Position numbers and translations under genes: made by a program
Origin: Heliopora coerulea
Lineage: Eukaryota > Cnidaria > Anthozoa > Scleralcyonacea > Helioporidae
NCBI GenBank assembly: GCA_030142905.1
Contig: JASJOG010000077.1
Span: 306,001 to 370,000 of the forward strand
DNA length: 64,000 bases
Direction: 5' to 3'
Part shown: piece after piece, positions 46,041 through 57,052 of the stretch
Layout of the letters: the number at the start of each line of letters is the position of its first letter
Numbering within the stretch: the first letter of the stretch is position 1
Notes under the pieces: generated by a model
Databases searched by the model: none
Told to the model about the DNA's origin: nothing
The model's input: the letters and a program-made list of their open reading frames with translations, nothing else

Positions 46041-49000
46041 ACCGCGTCATGAGTTGTTTTGAAGAAAATTTTTCAACAGTTTTGGAGGTCAAAGAATTTC
46101 ACCCAAAACTATGGTTTAATATATGATTTACGGCAATTATTTGACCATCTTAACCCGTTAAAATGCCATATAAATACGGAAACTTAGCAAAAATAATATA
46201 CTTTTAGCACATACCAGTGCTATTTTAGTCTATAATGCTGGTATTACGATATGACGCTGTCCTAAAAACTAGGCATTTTTAAGACGAGTGAGAAATTTTA
46301 CTCCTTGAAGAATTTCACGAAAAAGAGGTTAACCTATTGTTTTTGCTGAGTTTTAGATGATTTTCAAAGATTCGAAATAAGGCCAAAAGATGGTAGATTA
46401 AACCAAATAAGTTGATTTTGGGCATATTGGAGTGATTTTAGGGTAAATGTTCAATGCGTTCTGGAGGTCGAAAAATTTCACGAAAAAGTAAAGGGGTTAA
46501 CCTATGGGTTTTGGCGATTTTTCGACCATTTACAAAGTTTCGAAATAAGGTTAAAAAACGAAAGATTAGCCGAAATAAGTTGATGATGAACATATTGCAG
46601 TGATTTTAGGGTAAGTTTCCATTGCGCACTGGAGGTAGAAAATTTTCACCAAAAAGTAAAGGGGTTAACCCATAGGTTTTGGCGATTTTTTGACCATTTT
46701 CAAAGTTTCCAAAAGAGGTCAAAGGGTGTAATCCTAGCCCAAATTAGTTAATGTTTGGCTTATTGGAGTGATTTTAGCGCAAGTTTTCAATGCATTCTGG
46801 ACGTCGACATATTTCACCAAACAGTAAAAGGGTTAACCAAAAGAAGTCAAAAGATTGTACATTAGCCCAAATTTGTTAAGTTTTGACTGACTGGAGTGAT
46901 TTTTAGGTAAGTTTCCAATGCGTTCTGGAATTTGAACAATTTTAGCAAAATGTAAAGGGGTTAACCCATGGTTTTCGGTGATTTTTGGGCCGTTTTCAAA
47001 GTTTCGTGAAGAGGTCAAATGGTGGCAGATTTTCCCAAATTAGGCTATTTTGGACATATTGGAGTGATTTTAGGGTAACTTTTCAATGCGTTCTGGAGGT
47101 TGAAAAATTTCACCGTAAAGTAAAGGGGTTAACCCATGGTTTTTGTTGATTTTTTGACCATTTTTAAAGTTTCAAAAAGGGGTCAAACGATGGTAGATTA
47201 GCCGCAAAAAATTTATATTTCACTTATTTGAATGATTTTAGGACAAGTTTTTATTGCGTTCTGGAGCTCAAAAAATTCCACCAAAAAGAGTAAACGGATT
47301 AACCTATGGTTTTGGGGAATTTTTCGACTATTTTTCAAGTTTCGAAAAGAAGTCAAAGGATGGTAGATTAGCTGAAATAAGTTTATTCTGGAGTTATGTG
47401 ATTTTAGCGCAAGTTTTGGATGCGTTGTGGAGGTCGAAAAATTCATAAAAAAGTAAAGGGGTTAACCCATGTTTTTCGGCGATTTTTCGACCATTTTTAA
47501 AGTTTCGTAAAAAGGTCAAATGGTGGTAGATTTTCCCAAATTAGGCTATTTTGGATATATTGGAGTGATTTCAGGGTAACTTTTCAATGCATTCTGGAAG
47601 TCGAAAAATTTCACCAAAATGTAAAGGGGTTAACCCATGGTTTTTTGAAATTTTTCGACAACTTTTAAAGCTTTGAATAAAGGTGGAAGGAGGGCAGATT
47701 AGCCCAAATTACTTTATTTTGGACTGATTGGAGTGATTTTAGGGTAGCTTTTCAATGAGTTCTGGAGGTCTAAAAATTTCACCAAACTATAAAGGGGTTA
47801 ACCTATGGTTTTTGGCGATTTTTGGACAATTTTTAAAGTTTCGAAAAAAGGTCAAAGGATGGTAGATTAGCCGCAAAAAGTTGATATTTTACTTATTCGA
47901 GTGATTTTAGGGCCAGTTTTCAATGCGTTCTGGAGGTCGAAAATTTTCATCAAAAAGCAAAGGGGTTAACCCATGGTTTTGGCGATTTTTCGACTCTTTT
48001 TAAAGTTTCGAAAAGAGGTCAAACGATGGTAGGTTAGCCAAAAAAAGGTTATTTTTTACTTATTCGAATGATTTTAGGGTAAGTTTTCATTGCGTTCTGG
48101 AGCTTAAAAAATTTCACCAAAAAGTAAACGGATTAACCTGTGGTATTGGGGGATTTTTTCGACTATTTTTTAAGTTTCGAAAAGAGGTCAAAGGATGGTA
48201 GATTAGCCGAAATAAGTTTATTCTGGAGTTATTTATGTGATTTTAGGGCAAGTTTTCAATGCGTTGTAGATGTTGAAAAATTTCATCGAAAAGTAAAGGG
48301 GTTAACCCATGGTTTTTTGGTGATTTTACGACCATTTTCAAAGTTTCGTAGAGAGGTCAAATGGTTGTAGATTTTCCCAAATTAGGCTATTTTGGACATA
48401 TTGGAGTGATTTTAGAGTAACTTTTCAATGCGTACTGGAAATCGAAAAATTTCACAAAAATGTAAAGGGATTAACCCATGGTTTTTCGAGATTTTTCGAC
48501 AATTTTTAAAGTTTGGAATAAAGGTCAAAGGATGGTAGATTAGACCAAATTACTTTATTTTCGACTGATTGGAGTGATTTTAGGGCAAGTTTTCAATGCG
48601 TTCTGGAGGTCGAAAAATTTCACCGAAGAGTAAAGGAGTTAACCTATGGTTTTGGGGATTTTTTGACCATTTTTAAAGTTTCGAAAAGGGGTCAAAAGAT
48701 GGTAGATTAGCCGAAAAAAGGTTGACATAGGACTGATTGAAGTAATTTTAGGGCAAGTTTTCAATGTGTTGTGGAGGTCGAAGAATTTCACGAAAAATTA
48801 AAGGGGTTAACCCATGTTTTTTAGAGATTTTTCTACAATTTTTAAAGTTTCGAATTAAGGTCAAAGGATAATAGATTAGCCCAAATTATTTTATTTTAGG
48901 CTCATTGGAATGATTTTAGGGCGATTTTTCAATGCGTTGTGGAGGTCGAAAAATTTCACCAGAATGCAAAGGGAATTAACTCACGGCTTTTGGTGATTTT

Positions 49001-50360
49001 TCGACTATTTTTCAAGTCTCGAAAAGAGGTCAAAGGATGGTAGATTAGACGAAATAAGTTTATTCTGGAGTTATTTATGTGATTTTAGGATAACTTTTTA
49101 ATACGTCTCTGGAAGTCAAAAAATTTCACCGATACGTTAAGGAGTTAACCCATGGTTTTTTGAGATTTTTCGACAATTTTTAAAGTTTCGAATAAAAATC
49201 AAAGTATGGTAGATTAGCCCAAATAACTTTATTTTCGACTGATTGGAGTGATTTTAGGGAAAGTTTTCAGTGCGTTCTGGAGGTCGAAAAATTTCACCGA
49301 AGAGTAAAAGGGTTAACCTATGGTTTTAAGTGGGATTTTTTGACCAGTTTTAAAGTTTCGAAAAGGGGTCAAAGGATGGTAGATTAGCCGCAAAAAGTTG
49401 ATATTTTACTTATTCGAGTGATTTTAGGGCCAGTTTTCAATGCGTTCTGGAGGTCGAAAATTTTCATCAAAAAGCAAAGGGGTTAACCCATGGTTTTGGC
49501 GATTTTTCGACTCTTTTTAAAGTTTCGAAAAGAGGTCAAACGATGGTAGGTTAGCCAAAAAAAGGTTATTTTTTACTTATTCGAGTGATTTTAGGGCAAG
49601 TTTTTCATTTCGTTCTGGAGCTTAAAATATTACACCAAAAAGTAAAGGGGTTAACTTATAGCTTTTTGGGGGATTTTTCGACTATTTTTCAAGTTTCGAA
49701 AAGAGGTCAAAGGATGGTAGATTAGCCGAAATAAGTTTATTCTGGAGTTGTTTATGTGATTTTAGGGCAAGTTTTCAATGCGTTGTAGATGTCGAAAAAT
49801 TTCATCAAAAAGTAAAGGGGTTAACCCATGGTTTTTGGTGATTTTTCGACCATTTTTAAAGTTTCGGAAACAGGTGAAAGGATGGTAAATAAGCTGGAAA
49901 AGTTTGATTTTTGACTTATTTGAATGATTTTAGGGCAAATTTTCAATATGTTCTGGAAGTCAAAAAATTTCACCAAAACGTTAAGGGGTTAACCCATGGG
50001 TTTTTGAGATTTTTCGACAATTTTCAAAGTTTCGAATAAAAATCAAAGCATGGTAGATTATCCCAAATTACTTTATTTTCGACTGATTGGAGTGATTTTA
50101 GGGAAAGTTTTCAGTGCGTTCTGGAGGTCGAAAAACTTCACCGAAGAGTAGAGGGGTTAACCTATGGTTTTAAGTGGGATTTTTTGACCAGTTTTAAAGT
50201 TTCGAAAAGGGGTCAAAGGATGGTAGATTAGCCGCAAAAAGTTGATATTTTACTTATTCGAGTGATTTTAGGGCCAGTTTTCAATGCGTTCTGGAAGTCG
50301 AAAAATTTCAAAAAGTAAATTGGTTAACCCATGGTTTTTGGTGATCATTCAAACATTTTT
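46040..50360 (+). repeat. tandem satellite array, about 168-bp unit, about 25 copies
   Basis: The marker GGGTTAACC (variants AGGTTAACC, GGATTAACC) recurs near 46328, 46496, 46664, 46832, 46960, 47128, 47298, 47461, 47630, 47797 and so on to 50325, almost always 163-172 apart. One unit (46832-46960) is 128 long by deletion. Other constant words are GTGATTTTAGGG, TTCTGGAGGTCGAAAA and TTTAAAGTTTCG. A worn unit precedes 46328 and another lies at about 50800-50890. The open frames inside are by-products. Confidence 0.95.
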
Positions 50361-50364
50361 AATG

Positions 50365-50710
50365 TTTCCAAAGTTTTCCATCAGATTTATTACACCATGT
50401 GGAAATCGGACAAATTTCCATTTTTCATTGGGTGTAATAAATCCCATGGGAATTATAAATATCTTGGGAATTAAAGTCAAAGGTAAAAAAAAATTGATTA
50501 ATTCCCTTGGGAATTTGAATTCCCATGGGATTTATTACACCAAGTCAAAATTGGACAAAATTCCATTTTTCATTTGGTGTAATAAATCCCATGGGAAGTC
50601 CAATTCCTAAGGGAATTAAAGCCAAAAGTGAAAAATTGATTACTTTCCAAGGGAATTTGAATTCCCTTGGGATTTATTACACCAAGTCAAAATCGGACAA
50701 ATAGTTTTGC
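50365..50710. mobile_element. small palindrome-rich element inside the satellite
   Basis: Repeated inverted words GGGATTTATTACACCAAGTC and GGTGTAATAAATCCCATGGG alternate with AATTCCCTTGGGAATTTGAA. The block interrupts the array, which resumes as a worn unit near 50800. Element ends are not clear. Confidence 0.6.
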
Positions 50711-51784
50711 TCTTTCTGCAGTAAGAAAGCATATGAGAAAATATGAAAGTTTTTCTCTAATAATCTAGTTTCTGACTTGGTCGTATCATGTTAGGCTAAT
50801 CTTTGGTTGATTCTTGGAGGTTGAAAAGTTTCGAAGGAAAGTGAAGGGTTAACTCGTGATTTTTGGCAATTTTTCGGCCAATTTAAGTAAAGAAGTTTGC
50901 CTATGGCTTTTAGGCTATTTGGCTGCTTCAAAAATTCCAAAATAATTAAGATTTTGCAACTAGTAAAGGCGTTATTTTCCATTTACCTGAAATATTTCAC
51001 CATAAAAATTTTAGGAATTTTGAATTTAAAGATTATGCTCAAAATTGAGATATGTTTTACAGAAGACTCTAATTACATCAGGAGAAACTAAGAGAAGCAA
51101 ATCCAAATGGCAATGACGACCCTTTTCTTTCCAGGATGACTCCCCATGTGGAGTAAAATCGTCTTGCATTAGCCAGAGTAAAATAATTGAAAAAGTTAAC
51201 TGAGATTGTCATAAATCCTTAAGAAATCTTTGGTAAAACTTGGCTTAAATTCGAGAAAAATAACTGGATGCTTTGCAGTTATTTAGAGTAAATGGTGTTC
51301 CTTTTAAAGTTTGATACTTAGAGTTTCAAGTTGACGACGGGAACACAACGCCAGCCGTAAAAAGGACCATTATGTCATTAAATGACTTTAATCATCATAC
51401 ATTATGCGGAAGAGATCCTCTTTTGCATCGACGTCGTCGATATAAAACTCTCTATTCTATTAAACAAACATCGTTGCAAGTAAAATAGTCGGAAAATGTT
51501 GCCTCTTCCATGAAAACATCACGTGTAGTAAATTGTTATACACAGAGATTTTAACACAAAGTTTATTTTATATAGGATACGACGAACTGTAACTGATAAA
51601 AACTCGATCCTGAGATTCTATGCCACACGAATACAACCGACAGGAACTGAAAGACAAAATTTCGTGACAGGGGGATGATGAACCGAATACATAAATAATA
51701 AGACAGACTAAACGCTGGCGCACATGCATGAGGTAATTAATCAAACCAGCCAAACTATTTTGCTTGATGTTTCCGGAAGTGACA

Positions 51785-52194
51785 GACATATTGATTACAC
51801 AGATCCATTTGTCGTGCAGGAAAACTGCACTTATGAACTTGAAGTTGTCGCTGCACTTTCCAAGCTGTAGAGATCTCTTTCCTTCATCTTATTGTACTCC
51901 ATACATCACATAGATAAGAAAAATTATGTGAGACCTCTTCAATATGAACAAGATGGTAAGTCAAATTGTTTTCACGGCTTTTGGAGTTTGATAAACACAG
52001 GTATATGCTTGAATAAACGCAGGCAGAAATTAATACCTTTGGAAATAAACTTTCTCGATCGTCTGGACAGTAAATGGATGCGAGGCCAGAGTTTTATTAA
52101 GAGGTGCAATAAAAGGTCAAAAGCTGAGTTAATCTATCAGCATCTTCTGCCAATCAGTAATGTTCAAGATCCCACAAAATTTATTCTTTATTGA
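51785..52194 (+). pseudogene. candidate remnant of an unknown gene (unit 2 copy)
   Basis: It matches 37955-38290: ENCTYELEVVAALSKL (followed by a stop here), NYVRPLQYEQDG before GTAAGT, and FLDRLDSKWMRGQSFIKRCN within a 100-codon open frame (51892-52194). Family unknown; coding status uncertain. Confidence 0.3.
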
Positions 52195-52849
52195 CCGATC
52201 ATCTTTTTCTACTGGATGACGTTTCTACGTAATGATTTTGAGCGTGATTGCATAACGTTGTTAAAGTTTAGGAAATATTGCCAAGTCTTGGCGTGAACCT
52301 AGAAGTAATTATTCTGAATTTCTAACGCGTGAATACAACGAAAAGTTTGTTCGAGTATCAACTTGAACGAGCAAAACGTTTCTGTTCAGTCGTCCAATTT
52401 TATCCAGGAAGAGGAGAATGAGTTAATTTTTTGAGAAACCATTAAAAGCTTTCAGCAAAGTGTGGTTGCCAAACCCTCAATTTATTATGGAGAAGAAAAA
52501 TGACATCGTTATAATGGCCGGAGTTGGAAAGCAAACGTTTGAGTAGTTCACTTACATGCCCTTTACCCGAAATTGTTACAGAAATTAGTTTGGATGATCT
52601 GGAGAAAATAAATTTCCTTTCAATATTTTATGAAGGTGCTGAAACTAAGTTGCTGAGTACTGCATCTTCCTCGTTTTATTGTTGGTTTAAATGTTCAAGA
52701 TCGTGGATCAAACAAAGTGTAAAATTTATATGTAAAATCGTGTTGACGTAGACTTGTAACGCCACCAACCAGTTTTGCCATGAACATTGAACTGGGAGAT
52801 GGCATGGAACACGAGAATTCAGAAATTCACAGACAAAACAGAAGGAATT

Positions 52850-53229
52850 GTGTCGAAGTGTGGGAGAAAAAAAATGCTACACATGCAAACAATTGAAAAC
52901 GGGGAATTTATTCTACTTCACATTACATGACCAGCCCTTCAAAGTCAAACAAGATGTGGATTGCAACATGCGCAGGATGCGGAGGGAGCTATATCGGTGA
53001 AACAAAAACTATACTACGCGAAAGAACGACTTTTCACTGACAGCACATCAGGGACACCAAATATACAATTTTACCAGTAAGTGAACACATCACACAATGT
53101 GCGGGTGATAAGGAGATCAAATTTACTGTCTTCCCGTTTTTCAAAATGAAAGTCGATGACGATGATGCGCGAAGGACTAAGGAAAGCTATTTTATACAGA
53201 AACTCAACCCTTTACTAAACTATAATTAG
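52850..53229 (+). pseudogene. decayed GIY-YIG end of a third Penelope-like element (PLE-3)
   Basis: Readable pieces in order: CYTCKQLKTGN, then after a frame change MWIATCAGCGGSYIGETKT (YIG box), LRERTTFH, a stop (TGA about 53038), PVSEHITQCA, FTVFPFFKM and KESYFIQKLNPLLN (catalytic Glu region), ending TAG 53227. No reverse transcriptase remains. It is inserted in unit 2 of the duplication and absent from unit 1. Confidence 0.8.
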
Positions 53230-53325
53230 CGGAAAGGACTCAATAATTAGTGGAAATGAACTCAACAACGAGGGAATTATCTGATTAACCAAGTAATTAA
53301 TGACGTCACTATACAATTACGCATA

Positions 53326-53360
53326 GCCTGAAGAACCACGGAAAAGTGGTGAAACGCGCA
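53326..53360 (+). ncRNA. hammerhead-like core downstream of PLE-3
   Basis: CTGAAGA (53328-53334), stem II ACCAC/GTGGT with loop GGAAAA, then GAAA at 53351. CGCGC follows, but no clear stem III closing strand was found, so the motif may be incomplete. Confidence 0.5.
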
Positions 53361-53519
53361 AAATGAAATCTGCATTTAAACCGGATTGTTCTTTTGGTAT
53401 TACCAATTTATCATATACTCAATACCTGTATTTACATTTTAACAAATTTGAATATATGCAAATTTGAAAATATGCATGGATGCATACAAATTTGAATATA
53501 CATGCATGCATACATAAAA

Positions 53520-53619
53520 TAGCATATTATCTATCTATCCATCTATCCATCTATCTATCCATCCATCCATCCATCCATCCATCCATCCATAATATGCTAT
53601 TCTATGCTATTCTATGCTA

Positions 53620-53665
<46 letters not shown>
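53520..53665 (+). repeat. ATCC/ATCT and TA microsatellites
   Basis: A CTAT/CATC tetramer run at 53528-53592 and a TA run at about 53622-53665, separated by CTATGCTATT repeats. Confidence 0.9.
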
Positions 53666-53667
<2 letters not shown>

Positions 53668-53754
53668 TATGTATAAGGTGGGGCTTACTAATCAACCGCG
53701 GATTCCAGCAGAAGGATCCAGGATTGAGTTCAATATCTCACCTCCAACGTTTTG

Positions 53755-53935
53755 ATAATATCAATTTAAAAAGTAAGTCAGAGAAAACTTTTTACTGGTC
53801 AATTGTTTATCTTAAAAACATTTCGGCTATTCGGCCTTAGTCAGAATAGCCGAGATGTTTTAATATCAAAGAAAAGACCGATAAAGAAGTTTTCTCTACC
53901 ATACTTTTCAAGTTAATATTATGCATACATATATA
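53755..53935. repeat. foldback repeat
   Basis: AAAACATTTCGGCTATTCGG (53815) faces AATAGCCGAGATGTTTTAAT (53844), and the arms continue outward through AGAGAAAACTT on both sides. It is probably another PLE-type or MITE terminus. Confidence 0.6.
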
Positions 53936-55499
53936 ATATTAATATATATTTAAAAACCGAGCAGGGCTGCTTTATCAGATTTAAGACATGAGGCGATAGC
54001 CGAGTGTTTTAGTTCCTATACAACACCTACTGCGAGTTTTTTTAAACGTCTAATAAAAAGACGGTACCTCTTAATACGGTACTTGATGCTGCGTAATACG
54101 TAAAATTACGTTATGTTTTCTGGTCTTATGGTAATTATTTCTATGTTTAGTGATTCATCCAAATTATAATTAAACGTTTTCTCAACGTCCTACCGCCAAA
54201 CGGACTTACAAATAGAAAACCTGGTGGTCGCTTCAAATGACATTAATTATATATTAAAGTAGATTCCAGAGTGCACGTTTAAGTAGATTCCGACCAACTT
54301 GTCATCCAGCATGAAAGGTTATCTCGCAAACTGCTGTACTTTAGACGAACATGTTCTATTTCAACTGTACCACGGACCTAAGTTTTTTGCAGTGATAAAC
54401 TAAAGATGAACCTTGATTTGTATCTTACGATGTACCTAGCATTTCTGTAAGAAGGGGAATGGGTCTCATGTGGTATCATTTCCTTAGAAAAACCTTCATC
54501 GTTATGAAACGACTTTCTCAATGCCTGAGCACTGAAATGGCTCACGGCTATTCAATACAATAGCCAAAAACCGAAGATTCTTGAGAAAAAGGTTCAAATG
54601 CTTCTTGATGCAAATCTATTACTACACCACTCGGTATTAATGACTAAATAATTATGGGATTGTCAGGCAACAGTTACTGTACAATTAACTGTAGCAGCTG
54701 CAGTCTTCAGATGGATGGATAATAAAATAAAGTAACATTTCTATACCTCGACCTTGACGTGGAAGAACTCAAGTCATTGCATACGCCAACCTGAACAGTA
54801 TGGAGAATTTATATGAAGTGCAGTATGGAGAATTTATATTTTCAAGGCAATAAAAATCTTATTTTTACGGGTTGTCTTATAAAAGAAATAGCAAACATTT
54901 TATCTGTATTTCCATCAAGAAATAGAAACACTCGTGGAAGCTTTGGAGAAGTCGAAATGGAGTGGGAAAACGTTCCAACTGAGCTCTTGTTCCAAAGACA
55001 TTTCTCTTTCTCCCATACTTACATTGTGTATACATGAGTTGATAGAAAACGGCGAATGTTTTCCATCTCCTAAAAGTTTAGCGTAGATATGAAAGTTGAC
55101 GTAAATTGCTTGGAAGTATTCCCTTGCTCTGCAAAAAATTTGAAACAAAAATAGCCCCAAATGTCCAAGAATTAAAAACAGCCACATTTTACATTCAACA
55201 CGAGAGTGATTGTCAAGACCGACATTTAATTTACGCTTTCCACAGAATCCGGCTACACGATACGATTGTCTAACAGCAGAATTCCTGCTTGCTATTCGCT
55301 CCCGAATGTTGCAATGTGTTCTGAAGACTTTTGTAACTGAATCGTATATGTCAGGGGGCACAATCTTATACGATAATCGTGCCGAGCACGCGAGGCCTTG
55401 GATAAATCAGACAAGTTGATGATTTTGATATACTTTGGTAAATTACTGTGCTCCCGTCGAAAAAAAAGTACTTTTATCCAATGATTTTCCCGTGACAGT

Positions 55500-55570
55500 T
55501 TAATTCGGAAACCCGCGACCTTGCGAACCAAGTGCGATGCTCTTCCAACTGAGCTACGGAGACTGCTGCC
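55500..55570 (-). repeat. tRNA-like remnant
   Basis: The complement reads CCGTAGCTCAGTTGGAAGAG (A box) and GGTCGCGGGTTTCCG (B-box-like). The last arm is degenerate and the acceptor stem is missing, so it is not a functional tRNA. Confidence 0.5.
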
Positions 55571-55640
55571 GAGAGCATGGTCACAAATTCAGTTTATACA
55601 TGGTAGTAATGCCGAAGAGTGGAAGGGTATATCTTAAAAG

Positions 55641-55724
55641 ATATTGTGACATTTACACTCGATTAACAGTTAAGTTTTTTATGATAGAGGAAAAACTGTT
55701 AATCGAGTGTAAATGCCACAATAT
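55641..55724. repeat. long hairpin, about 34-bp arms
   Basis: ATATTGTGACATTTACACTC continues to AACAGT and is answered by AAAAACTGTTAATCGAGTGT continuing to CACAATAT, with one or two mismatches. It has no counterpart at the matching place in unit 1 (about 41640), so it arose after the duplication or was lost there. Confidence 0.85.
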
Positions 55725-55899
55725 ACTTCAGGTTGTGTTATTTTTCCATAGGATGAGATGCAGGACGCTTTTGTACGAGATAAATAAAACTTTATTACGT
55801 CAGACGTGACTGGCATATTTATACTAATAGGAAGCCACACCTTGTGTTACAGGACTTCAGTTAAGCCCCTGTTACACGATGCAACGTTTTGTAAAGCCT

Positions 55900-57052
55900 G
55901 TGTCGCAATGCCGTTACCAGATAGGTTTTGTATATGAAAAATTGCAAAGTGCAACATTCTCTGATCTCATGACCCTGTTTTGGCTTTAGATGCGAGGCAG
56001 GTTTACATTAAAAGTTGAAAACAGGCACGTTCGAAGATGTTTCATGTTAGGGCGAGCTGAAAAATTTCCTGAGGGCCCGGAAACATTCTTCCTCGGAAGA
56101 TTTTGAAATCGGGAGGCTCTGAAATGCTATTTCCTGTATTTTGGCCGAGTGGGAATTTACAGAATTCTGAAGGTTACAAAACTCTATAGAAAAGGCTCAT
56201 TCTGATAGTGTGACATTCTGGGCCTATTTGCAGGACATTCCAATGAGTTTAATTTTTTAATTAAGATTGTAAGGACGAAAATACCATGAGGGAAAGACTT
56301 GTTATGGGAATTATTATCCAGTAAATAAATTCAAGAAGATCAATAATTTTAAGACAGAATAATCGTACAAATAGAAACCATAATAGCAACATTTAAAAAG
56401 CTAGAGTTTCGTTCCTTCACGCGAAACATCAAGATAAGAAGAATCAACAGTCGTAAAATAGCTTAGATTAGAGTGTTACAAAAACAGATAATAACGATAG
56501 GTAGCTGGATTATAATCAGCAAAGTGGTCATACTGGAATAAAGCAAGAGCACTTTTGTTGAATGTAGACGGTAGGGTAGCCATGGTCCGATCTTTAGGGG
56601 CGGCAGTTCTTACTGAAATATATTCGACCTCCTGTTAACTGATATGAGCTTACCCCCTTCTCACTCTCCAGGATAGGCTTGGAAATCACTGGAGGGGCAA
56701 CCTCCCCCTCTTGCCACTCCCTGTCTTGGTTACGCCACTGAATGCAGAAAGTGCTAATCGATAGGATTGAAATCTCAATTCGACCTCATGTAAAACGGTG
56801 CGGGTTTGAGTTGAATTTCAATCTGATTAAGTTCTCCATCGGACTGAAAATCAATCCGACCTCGTGTAATAACCACTTAACATACCTGACACAGTCACTG
56901 TGTGCCGTTGAGCCGAGGAAAAGAAAGATTGAACGCTGGAGAGACTATTGAAATTGAGTAGTCAAACGTTACCATACTTTTGGGAGGAACTCCATTTCAC
57001 CGAAGTGCCAGGTCCTTTCAGGTGACACCAGTCCATCTAATTTCTATCGGTA
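55900..57052. other. 3' flank of gene 3
   Basis: No gene was seen. This sequence lies outside the duplicated block. Confidence 0.45.

Larger units (their letters stand above)
51190..55898. other. copy of the gene 2 5' flank (duplication unit 2)
   Basis: Diverged duplicate of about 36900-41850, interrupted at about 52840-53950 by PLE-3 and other repeats. It ends at GATGCAACGTTTTGTAAAG, which in unit 1 is the point of fusion to the gene 1 exon 12 copy. Confidence 0.7.

Noticed and set aside
46328..50330. CRISPR-like array or protein-coding repeat
   Set aside because: Units are directly contiguous with no spacers, about 168 bp long, and frames are broken; it is a eukaryotic satellite.
54915..55361. 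148-codon open frame on the minus strand
   Set aside because: The duplicate copy at about 41.1-41.6 kb does not keep the frame, no family is recognised, and codon-position bias is not visible. It is probably a chance frame.
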